Origin: PALSA-612 sp046729255
GTDB lineage: Bacteria; Actinomycetota; Thermoleophilia; Gaiellales; Gaiellaceae
Assembly: GCA_046729255.1 (NCBI GenBank)
Contig: JBKPGF010000013.1
Coordinates: 27,201 to 91,200 of the forward strand
Direction: 5' to 3'
Length of the DNA stretch: 64,000 nucleotides
The notes below the pieces were generated by a model. It searched no databases, had not been told where the DNA came from, and worked only from the letters and a program-made list of their open reading frames with translations. Numbering within the stretch: position 1 is the stretch's first letter; every line of letters begins with the position of its first letter. Shown one piece after another: positions 51,215 to 57,185 of this stretch. A program made the translations under genes and the position numbers.

Positions 51215-51387
51215 CCGCTCGACCGTTTGCGGCTCTTCAGCACGGCGCCCGCGGCAGCGGCCGCCTTCGGCCCGTGCTTCTTCGCCTGCTCGAAGACGGC
51301 GCGGCGTTGCGCCGGCGGCAGCCTCCGCCACAGCTTGTACGCTGCAAACGCGAGACCGATCGTGCTCTTCGGCGGCATTGGCGGCAT
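51211..51387 (-). CDS. Small basic helical protein
   Basis: A 58-aa protein, MPPMPPKSTIGLAFAAYKLW at the start, then RRLPPAQRRAVFEQAKKHGPKAA in two pieces of amphipathic helix and a basic end KSRKRSSG. It is rich in Lys/Arg/Ala, without a membrane helix or zinc site, and could bind nucleic acid. Codon third positions are strongly GC-biased, which supports a true gene. Its TAG overlaps the E1 TAG across CTAG. An ATG three codons further in (51378) is the alternative start. Confidence 0.65.
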   Translation of the reverse strand: MPPMPPKSTIGLAFAAYKLWRRLPPAQRRAVFEQAKKHGPKAAAAAGAVLKSRKRSSG

Positions 51388-51478
51388 CCTCGCAGATCGA
51401 GAGGGCCTGGAGGACTCTCCGCTGTCATCACAAATCCGTTACAATCGCGCCCGTTCCGAACCCGATCCGGAGGTAGGC

Positions 51479-51775
51479 ATGCCAGTCGAGACAGCGTCGC
51501 TTTTCTCGCAAGTAATCGAAGACCACGTCGAGCTGAAGCGCCGCAACTCGGCTATCGAGGAGTCACTCCCGATCGACCGTTACCGCAACGGCGACCCGTT
51601 CGAGAACCACCCGCTCTTCAAGACCGAGGAGCAGGCACGCATCGAGGAGACGATGGGCGGGGAGGAGCCGGCCGTCGTCGCTCACACCACCACCCAGCCG
51701 TGGCCCGGCGAGGAGCGCATCGAGGACGAAGACAGCCTCTGGGGGCGTACTCGCGACTTCGACTGGGGCGACTGA
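51479..51775 (+). CDS. Small acidic protein, function unknown
   Basis: A 98-aa acidic, probably cytoplasmic protein: SLFSQVIEDHVELKRRNSAI at the start, then EESLPIDRYRNGDPFENHPLF, and an acidic tail (EERIEDEDSLWGRTRDFDWG). No enzyme motif is visible. The ATG is preceded by GGAGGT 6 bases upstream and a good -10, TACAAT, at 51440-51445, so it has its own promoter and a normal leader, unlike its neighbours. It is followed by repeat copy C. Confidence 0.75.
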   Translation: MPVETASLFSQVIEDHVELKRRNSAIEESLPIDRYRNGDPFENHPLFKTEEQARIEETMGGEEPAVVAHTTTQPWPGEERIEDEDSLWGRTRDFDWGD

Positions 51776-51789
51776 GCGGCCTGGTCGGT

Positions 51790-51935
51790 CGTCTCCGGGC
51801 GGCGGAGCCGCCCTCCGGACGACCTGACGCCGCTCGCTGCAGCCGCCGTCGCCCTCGGGCCTTGGTCGTATCCGAATACTGCCCAGCGGCCCCTCGGGCT
51901 CGGCGTCCTTGCGAGCGACGCCCCAGGACGCTCAG
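51790..51935 (+). repeat. Dispersed structured element, copy C
   Basis: Third copy. Hairpin GGGCGGC-GGA-GCCGCCC (51797-51813), then TCCGGA, ACCTGACGCCGCTCGCTGC, the middle CTTGGTCGTATCC, a weaker second hairpin GCTCG / CGAGC (51898-51902, 51912-51916), and GCGACGCCCC. Compared with copy B, the first stem differs at two pairs on both strands (C-G to G-C, A-T to G-C), so pairing is kept. Confidence 0.8.
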
Positions 51936-51951
51936 ACCGAGCATGCCACCA

Positions 51952-51981
51952 AAAGTCCAGGTCGCTTACGCGTTGGACTTT
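51952..51981. terminator. Bidirectional terminator-like hairpin
   Basis: AAAGTCCA / TGGACTTT, an 8-bp perfect stem with a 14-base loop, between the 98-aa gene (plus) and the YdcF gene (minus). The A and T ends fit termination from either side. Confidence 0.6.
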
Positions 51982-51992
51982 CGACGGAGTAG

Positions 51993-52529
51993 CTAGCAGC
52001 CCCGGGCGATCGTAGAAGACAGCCCGAGCTTCACCCACTCGCCGGCGACCGCCGCGGGCACGCTCGTCCACGGATAGTCGACGCCGACGGCGTCTACGTC
52101 CGCGTCGAGGCAGCGGTCGAAGAGCATGCGCGCACGCGTGACGTGAAACCGGGACGTGACGAGCAACACGCGCTGCCATCCGTGTTTTCGCGCGAGCTCA
52201 GCGACCGCTCGCGCCTCTCCCCGTGTCGAGTCGGGATCAGGCGTGAAGCACGCGACGCCGAAGCCGTCGCCTCCCTCCCGGCACAGGCGATTCGCGCGCG
52301 GCTGGCGTGGGTCGAAGCCGTCGGAGATGACGAGCGTCGGGGCGACGCCCTCCCGCACGAGCTCGAGCCCCCTGTCGAGTCGCTCGTGCTTCGAACCGGC
52401 GAGTACGACGACCGCATCGGCCTTGCCCGGATCGTCCTCGACAGGGACGAAGACGAGGCGCACGGTGGCGACGATCCATAAGACGAGCAGCACCCCGAGG
52501 CCCGCGACGACGATCCGCCTCCAGCGCAT
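51993..52529 (-). CDS. YdcF-family (DUF218) membrane protein
   Basis: A 178-aa protein with one N-terminal helix (IVVAGLGVLLVLWIVATVRL) and an exterior or cytoplasmic Rossmann-like DUF218 domain: ADAVVVLAGSKHERLDRGLELVREG, TLVISDGFD, STRGEARAVAELARKHG, VLLVTSRFHVTRARMLF. The pattern G-S-x-x-R and T-S-x-x-H/R is that of YdcF/SanA/ElyC, linked to envelope integrity; some bind S-adenosylmethionine. The ATG lies eight bases after TACGAT; the promoter overlaps that of the divergent sulfotransferase gene. Confidence 0.88.
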   Translation of the reverse strand: MRWRRIVVAGLGVLLVLWIVATVRLVFVPVEDDPGKADAVVVLAGSKHERLDRGLELVREGVAPTLVISDGFDPRQPRANRLCREGGDGFGVACFTPDPDSTRGEARAVAELARKHGWQRVLLVTSRFHVTRARMLFDRCLDADVDAVGVDYPWTSVPAAVAGEWVKLGLSSTIARGC

Positions 52530-52555
52530 AGGCGCGCATCGTAGAGTCCTGGCGC
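52530..52555. promoter_or_regulatory. 26-bp divergent promoter with overlapping -10 boxes
   Basis: On the minus strand TACGAT (52543-52538) stands eight bases before the YdcF ATG; on the plus strand TAGAGT (52542-52547) stands eight bases before the sulfotransferase GTG. The two hexamers share two bases, so RNA polymerase cannot open both at once. Confidence 0.5.
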
Positions 52556-53338
52556 GTGGGTTCGCTCCCCCTTTACGTGCGCGCGATCAAGCGCTCCGCG
52601 CTGTCCGGTCGGCCGTCGCTGGGCCGGCTCGACGATCGGCTCGTGTTCGTCTTCGGCAGCCCGCGCTCGGGGACGACGTTTCTCGCGGGTGCGATCGGCT
52701 CGCTTCCAGGCTTCGCCGACCTCGGCGAGGTGAACCCGTTGAAGGCGGCGATCCCGGACGTGTCCGCGCGCGACATCCGGACGATCCTCGATCGGGTGCG
52801 GCGACTCGGGCTCGTGGGTAGCCGGCGCGCGGTGGAGCAGACTCCCGAGACGGCGTTCGTGCTGCCGGAGGTGGCGGCGGCCTTCCCACGGGCGACGCTG
52901 GTCCACGCGCTCCGTGACGGGCGTGACGTCGTGTGTTCCCTGCTCGAGCGCGGCTGGCTGGGTGCAGAGCGGGGCGACGCCGACGATGCGGGTGTCGCGT
53001 ACGGCGTCCACCCGCGCTTCTGGGTGGAGGCGGGGAGGGAGCAGGAGTTCCGCCGGGCAACGGACGCACGCCGCTGCGCGTGGGCGTGGCAGCGCTACGT
53101 TTTCGCCGTGAGGCAGAGCGGCGTTCCCGTGACGGAGGTGCGCTACGAGCGTCTCGTGACCGATCCGGCCGCGACCGCAGAAGGCCTGGCCCGTACGCTT
53201 GGCGTACCCGTGGCATCGATGACACGCGCCCTCGGCGCGGCGCACGAGGCGTCGGTCGGCCGCTGGCGGCGCGACCTCACCCCCGAGCAGGTCGCCGATG
53301 TCGAGGCAGAGGCGGGAGACCTCCTCGCCGAGCTATGA
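52556..53338 (+). CDS. PAPS-dependent sulfotransferase-like protein
   Basis: A 260-aa member of the sulfotransferase family. The 5'-phosphosulfate loop is FGSPRSGTTFLAGAI near residue 35, and the 3'-phosphate motif is LVHALRDGRDVVCSLLE near residue 120. A catalytic His is not obvious by position. DARRCAWAWQRYVFAV and VRYERLVTDPAATAEGL are typical of the bacterial glycan or lipid sulfotransferases. No PAPS-synthesis gene is nearby. The acceptor is unknown. The stop overlaps the DUF2237 gene (ATGA). Confidence 0.88.
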   Translation: MGSLPLYVRAIKRSALSGRPSLGRLDDRLVFVFGSPRSGTTFLAGAIGSLPGFADLGEVNPLKAAIPDVSARDIRTILDRVRRLGLVGSRRAVEQTPETAFVLPEVAAAFPRATLVHALRDGRDVVCSLLERGWLGAERGDADDAGVAYGVHPRFWVEAGREQEFRRATDARRCAWAWQRYVFAVRQSGVPVTEVRYERLVTDPAATAEGLARTLGVPVASMTRALGAAHEASVGRWRRDLTPEQVADVEAEAGDLLAEL

Positions 53339-53721
53339 GCCGCGAGCCCGACAGGAACGTCGTCGGCGGGGTGCTGCTCACGTGCTCCCCCGAGCCGCTG
53401 ACGGGCTTCTACCGCGACGGGTGCTGCGCCACCGGGCCGGAGGACGAGGGAAGTCACACCGTCTGCTGCGAGACGACGGCCGAGTTCCTCGAGTTCAGCC
53501 GACGGGCAGGGAACGACCTCTCGACGCCGCGGCCCGAATGGGGATTTCCCGGCCTCCAGCCTGGCGATCGCTGGTGCGTGTGTGCGGAGCGCTGGCTCGA
53601 GGCGCACCGCGCCGGCTGCGCGCCGCAGGTCGTCCTCGGGGCGACGCATGTTCGGGCCCTCGACGTCGTGCCTATCGAGCTGCTCACCGCGAACGCGGTC
53701 GAAGAAGTGCCGCGTTCCTAG
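53335..53721 (+). CDS. DUF2237 family protein
   Basis: A 128-aa protein of an uncharacterised but well-conserved bacterial family: NVVGGVLLTCSPEPLTGFYR, DGCCATGPEDEGSHTVCCET, FSRRAGNDLSTPRPEWGFPG, GDRWCVCAERWLEAHRAGCAP. Many conserved cysteines (six to eight) suggest a metal or disulfide site, yet no signal peptide is present. The function of the family is not known. It is coupled to the sulfotransferase gene by a 4-base overlap, which may be a clue or chance. Confidence 0.88.
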   Translation: MSREPDRNVVGGVLLTCSPEPLTGFYRDGCCATGPEDEGSHTVCCETTAEFLEFSRRAGNDLSTPRPEWGFPGLQPGDRWCVCAERWLEAHRAGCAPQVVLGATHVRALDVVPIELLTANAVEEVPRS

Positions 53722-53725
53722 GCGG

Positions 53726-54628
53726 CTACGGGCACTCCTCGATGCTCCCCTTCGTGTAGCCGAACGTGTTCTTCGGCCGGAGGACGCTCTTCCGGAACGA
53801 CGCGTAGAGATGGAGCGGGAAGTGCCTGCTGAGGATGGCGGCGAACGCGTCCTGCTTGCGCAGAAGCTCCAGACGCGCGTCTACCCAGCGCTTGAGCTCG
53901 ACATTGCCCTGCTGGATCCCGATCCCGTACGGCGACGGGAGGAACGTGTCCTTGAGGATCACGGCAGCACGGTCCTTGCTCGCGATGTCGACGAGTGACG
54001 GGTCGTCCCACATGAGCGCGTCGGCCTGCCTGGAGCGCCAGCGGCTGACGGCACCCGTGAACTTGTTGGCCGTGACCCGCTTGGCGGTCGGGAAGCACTT
54101 CGCGAGCCAGCGATCGTAGATCGACCCGGTTGTCGTTGCGATGCGCGCACCGGCGACGTCTGCGAGCGACTTCACCGGAGAGCCACGCGAGACGAGCAAG
54201 CGGCCCGTTGCCTTGTAATACGGGCGGGAGAAGTCGATGCGTGTGTCGCGGTCGGGCGTGTAGCTGAAGGTAGCGATCACGAGGTCGGCGCGCCCTGAGG
54301 TGAGCGCTGCCTCGCGCTCCGGCGTCGTCACGCACTCGAGGGCAACGCGACTCTTGCTGCCGAACGCGAACTCCGCTAGCCGTCGTGCAACGTCGGCGTC
54401 GAAGCCGACATATCGACCGCCGACCTTGGAGCCGAACGGGGGCGAGTCGCACTTGACGGCAATGTTGAGACGGCCTCGCGCCTTGATCGCCGCGGGCAAC
54501 GGCGGCAGCGTCGCCGAGCCACCCTCGAGGCGCGTGGAGGACGATGGGCCGTTCGTCGCCGCGGCCCCCCAGGCGGCAAGGCTGGCGACGAGCACGATCG
54601 AACCGATGACAGCGGCCAAACGCCTCAT
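53726..54628 (-). CDS. ABC transporter substrate-binding protein, amino-acid type (SBP family 3)
   Basis: A 300-aa extracytoplasmic receptor. Signal peptide MRRLAAVIGSIVLVASLAAW, then the SBP_bac_3 core: RLNIAVKCDSPPFGSKVGGRYVGFD in pieces (ligand residues, DSPPFG and YVGFDADVARRLAEFAF), ADLVIATFSYTPDRDTRIDFSRPYY, and VAGARIATTTGS, then SPYGIGIQQGN. Such proteins bind polar amino acids, often glutamate or glutamine. No permease or ATPase genes adjoin, so it is an orphan receptor. The start is uncertain: ATG 54628 is chosen; ATG 54649 has GGAGG only one base before it. Confidence 0.88.
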   Translation of the reverse strand: MRRLAAVIGSIVLVASLAAWGAAATNGPSSSTRLEGGSATLPPLPAAIKARGRLNIAVKCDSPPFGSKVGGRYVGFDADVARRLAEFAFGSKSRVALECVTTPEREAALTSGRADLVIATFSYTPDRDTRIDFSRPYYKATGRLLVSRGSPVKSLADVAGARIATTTGSIYDRWLAKCFPTAKRVTANKFTGAVSRWRSRQADALMWDDPSLVDIASKDRAAVILKDTFLPSPYGIGIQQGNVELKRWVDARLELLRKQDAFAAILSRHFPLHLYASFRKSVLRPKNTFGYTKGSIEECP

Positions 54629-54685
54629 GCCGGAGCGATCAAACAGCATCCCTCCGGGGGAGGTCAAGCCTTGCGGGAGCGCCCG

Positions 54686-54793
54686 CTAGTACGTCTTTGC
54701 GGACTTCGCCGCCTTCTTCTCGGCGCGCTTCTCCTTCAGCGTCTTTTGAGCCTTCTTCTTCTGGAGCTTCTTCTGCTTGTCGGCGCCCTTCAC
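54686..54793 (-). CDS. Very small lysine-rich protein
   Basis: A 35-aa frame with 16 lysines: VKGADKQKKLQKKKAQKTLK at the start and EKRAEKKAAKSAKTY at the end. GTG is preceded by AAGGAGGAGG, a very strong ribosome site with 4-7 bases spacing, which is the main reason to call it. It could be a nucleic-acid-binding or ribosome-associated micro-protein; similar lysine-rich peptides lie near SBP and VOC genes in related actinobacteria as far as I recall. It lies 57 bases before the VOC gene start on the same strand, not overlapping. Confidence 0.55.
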   Translation of the reverse strand: MKGADKQKKLQKKKAQKTLKEKRAEKKAAKSAKTY

Positions 54794-54849
54794 GACACCT
54801 CCTCCTTCCCCGATCGCGTCGTCCGCGAAATCCTAGACGGGCGACCGGA

Positions 54850-55320
54850 TCAGCTCAGCATCTCGGCCATGGCGGCCTTGCCGCGCTCGGCCATCTCCTC
54901 GGGCGACACATCCTCGATGTGCGTCGCAATCGCCCAGCGGTGCCCGAACGGGTCGGCGACGGACCCGAACCGGTCGCCCCAGAACATGTCTGTGGGCTCC
55001 TGCTCGATCGTCGCTCCGGCCTCGACGGCGCGCTGGATGGCTGCGTCCACGTCCTCGGAGTACACGAACATGCTCGCGGTCGTCGTGCCGGCCTCCTTCG
55101 GCGACTTGACGCTGGACTGCGGGAACGGGTCGGAGAGCATGAACACCGAGTCGCCGATCTCGAGCTCGGCGTGCCCGATCTTCCCGCCTGGAGCATCCAT
55201 CCGGCCGCGCTCCTTTGCTCCGAATGCCTTCTTGTAGAACTCGATCGCCGCCGCCGCGTCGTCGACGGCCAGGTACGCGGTGAGGGTGCGGTACCCCTCG
55301 GGAATCGGCTTCACAGCCAT
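54850..55320 (-). CDS. PhnB-like VOC (glyoxalase-fold) protein
   Basis: A 156-aa protein of the vicinal-oxygen-chelate superfamily, PhnB/YkcA subgroup. It reads RTLTAYLAVDDAAAAIEFYK, FGAKERGRMDAPGGKIGHAE, ASMFVYSEDVDAAIQRAVEAG, then DMFWGDRFGSVADPFGHRWAI. The W-G-D-R and D-P-F-G-H-x-W motifs are diagnostic of the subgroup. The metal pattern is partial, so the enzymatic role is uncertain; some homologues give resistance to antibiotics or toxins by binding. A weak AAGGGGG ribosome site precedes ATG. Confidence 0.88.
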   Translation of the reverse strand: MAVKPIPEGYRTLTAYLAVDDAAAAIEFYKKAFGAKERGRMDAPGGKIGHAELEIGDSVFMLSDPFPQSSVKSPKEAGTTTASMFVYSEDVDAAIQRAVEAGATIEQEPTDMFWGDRFGSVADPFGHRWAIATHIEDVSPEEMAERGKAAMAEMLS

Positions 55321-55411
55321 TCGAACCCCCTTCGGGTCGCTGGCACGGAGTTACCGATACTACGCGGCTCTCGGGTGGTGACGACGTCGACGTTGTAGTC
55401 TCGGCTCGGCG

Positions 55412-55888
55412 ATGCGGGCGACGGGGTTCAACCACGTCTCGATCAACGCGAAGAACCTCGAGGAGTCCACGCGCTTCTACATGGAGGTCTTCGGCATGGA
55501 GAAGATCCCGACGTACACGTTTGCCTTTCCCGTGCAGTACCTGCGGCTCGGCGACCTCCAGCTCCATCTCTTCGAGCGCGACACGGAGGCGCCGGAGTTC
55601 CATCACATCGGCATCAACGTCGACGACTTCGAAGAGACGTATCGTCGCGCCCGCGACCTCGGCATCCTCGAACGGAACACGTTCTTCCAGGACATGTACG
55701 AGCTGCCCGACGGGAGCGTGCAGATGTACATTCGTGACCCGGCGGGCAACCTCGTCGAGTGCGACTGGCCCGACGTGACCACGCTCGACCGATCGCTCTT
55801 CCCCGAGTTGAAGCGACTCACGGAGACGGTCAAGCAGACCCCGGAAGCCGAGGGCGCGACGCTCTATCTCGAGGGCGCGCGGACGTGA
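55412..55888 (+). CDS. VOC-family dioxygenase/lyase-like protein
   Basis: A 158-aa glyoxalase-fold protein. Metal ligands in classic VOC spacing are visible: His in FNHVSINAKNLEES, His in FHHIGINVDDF and Glu in DPAGNLVECDWPD. Two beta-alpha-beta-beta-beta modules are present, as in small catechol dioxygenase-like or methylmalonyl-CoA-epimerase-like members. It overlaps the FAD subunit of the molybdenum hydroxylase by 4 bases (GTGA), so it works in the same pathway, perhaps acting on the hydroxylated product. No substrate can be named. Confidence 0.88.
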   Translation: MRATGFNHVSINAKNLEESTRFYMEVFGMEKIPTYTFAFPVQYLRLGDLQLHLFERDTEAPEFHHIGINVDDFEETYRRARDLGILERNTFFQDMYELPDGSVQMYIRDPAGNLVECDWPDVTTLDRSLFPELKRLTETVKQTPEAEGATLYLEGART

Positions 55889-56724
55889 AGCCCGCGCCGT
55901 TCGAATACCACGCGCCGGAGTCGATCGAGGAAGCGGTCCAGCTGCTCGCACAGGGGAACGGCACGCAGGTGCTTGCGGGCGGCCAGAGCCTCGTGCAGCT
56001 CATGAAGTTCCGTACCGCGAAGCCACGTGTGCTCGTGGACGTGAACGGCGTCGAAGGGCTCGATGTGCTCGAGGAGCGTGATGGCGAGCTCCACGTCGGC
56101 GCGACCGTCCGCCAGCAGCGCCTGCTCGAGGACGGGGCGGCCGCCGGCTGGCCGCTGCTGAGCGAGGCTGCGCGCCACATCGGCTATCTCGAAACGCGCC
56201 GTCGCGGCACCGTGTGCGGCTCGCTCGCGTTCGCCGCCCCGTGGGCGGAGCTGACAGCCGCTGCCGTCGCACTCGACGCCGCGATCGACGTCCGCTCGGA
56301 GAGCGGGAAGCGGACGATCGCTGCCCGTGAGTTCTTTCTCGGCCCGCACAAGACGACGCTCGAGCCCGGTGAGCTGATCACGAAGGCGCGCTTCCCGAAG
56401 CCGGCCGAACGCACCGGCGCCGGCTTCCATGAGATAAGCGATCGCTACCGCGACTACGCGCAGCTGGCGGCTGCGGCGCTCGTTACCGTGGACGAGTCCG
56501 GCGTCTGCACCGGAGCCGAGCTCGTCTTCCTCCGTGTCGCAGACGCGCCGCACCGCGTCGACGCGACAGTCGCTGTCGACGACGATGGTGCGTTGGACGA
56601 GCTGCTCGCAGACATTGACCCGCCGAGCGATCTCGAGGCGTCGGGCGCGCACCGCAAGCGTGTCGCGCCGGTGCTGGCGCGGCGCGCGCTCCAAGACGCG
56701 GCCGAGCAGGCGAGAGCGACATGA
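55885..56724 (+). CDS. FAD-binding (medium) subunit of a molybdenum hydroxylase
   Basis: Electron-carrying subunit of a xanthine-dehydrogenase/CO-dehydrogenase-family enzyme. The 279-aa chain starts PAPFEYHAPESIEEAVQLL; the FAD motifs are LAGGQSLVQLMKFR and RRGTVCGSLAFAAPWAEL (usually TIGGxxAxxxPxxE; a Cys stands in for the first Gly). SDRYRDYAQLAAAAL and the C-terminal CODH_FAD part end the protein. It is second in the operon VOC - M - S - L, with overlaps of 4 bases at both ends. Confidence 0.92.
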   Translation: MKPAPFEYHAPESIEEAVQLLAQGNGTQVLAGGQSLVQLMKFRTAKPRVLVDVNGVEGLDVLEERDGELHVGATVRQQRLLEDGAAAGWPLLSEAARHIGYLETRRRGTVCGSLAFAAPWAELTAAAVALDAAIDVRSESGKRTIAAREFFLGPHKTTLEPGELITKARFPKPAERTGAGFHEISDRYRDYAQLAAAALVTVDESGVCTGAELVFLRVADAPHRVDATVAVDDDGALDELLADIDPPSDLEASGAHRKRVAPVLARRALQDAAEQARAT

Positions 56725-57185
56725 TCGTGCGGATGGAGGTCAACGGGCGCAGGTACGAGCGAGACGTCGAACCACGGCGGACGCTTGCCGACTTCCTGCG
56801 GGACGACCTCAATCTCACGGGCACGCACGTCGCTTGCGAGCACGGCTTCTGCGGCTCGTGCAACGTTCTCCTCGACGGCGAGGCGATCCGCTCCTGCCTG
56901 ATGTTCGCGATCCAGGCGAATGGCCGCTCGGTCGAGACGGTCGAGGGTCTCGCCGCCGCCGACGGCACGCTGAATGAGCTCCAGCAGGCATTCACGGAGC
57001 ACCACGCACTCCAGTGCGGATTCTGCACACCGGCGATGCTGATGACGGCGACCGAGTTTCTCCGCTCCGGCCCGGCGAATGCGAGCGATGAGGCGATTCG
57101 CGAGGCGATCGTCGGCGTGACCTGCCGCTGCACGGGCTACCAGCAGATCGTCGAGGCCATCCGCTCGGTGACGGCGCAGGCGTGA
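56721..57185 (+). CDS. [2Fe-2S] (small) subunit of a molybdenum hydroxylase
   Basis: A 154-aa iron-sulfur protein. The plant-ferredoxin-like cluster uses Cys in CEHGFCGSCNVLLDG and a later Cys (RSCLMF); the second, helical cluster uses CGFCTPAML and CRCTGYQ. DDLNLTGTHVACEHGFCGSC is the usual signature. It transfers electrons from the molybdenum site to FAD. ATG overlaps the upstream stop (ATGA) and its own end overlaps the large-subunit GTG. Confidence 0.95.
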   Translation: MIVRMEVNGRRYERDVEPRRTLADFLRDDLNLTGTHVACEHGFCGSCNVLLDGEAIRSCLMFAIQANGRSVETVEGLAAADGTLNELQQAFTEHHALQCGFCTPAMLMTATEFLRSGPANASDEAIREAIVGVTCRCTGYQQIVEAIRSVTAQA

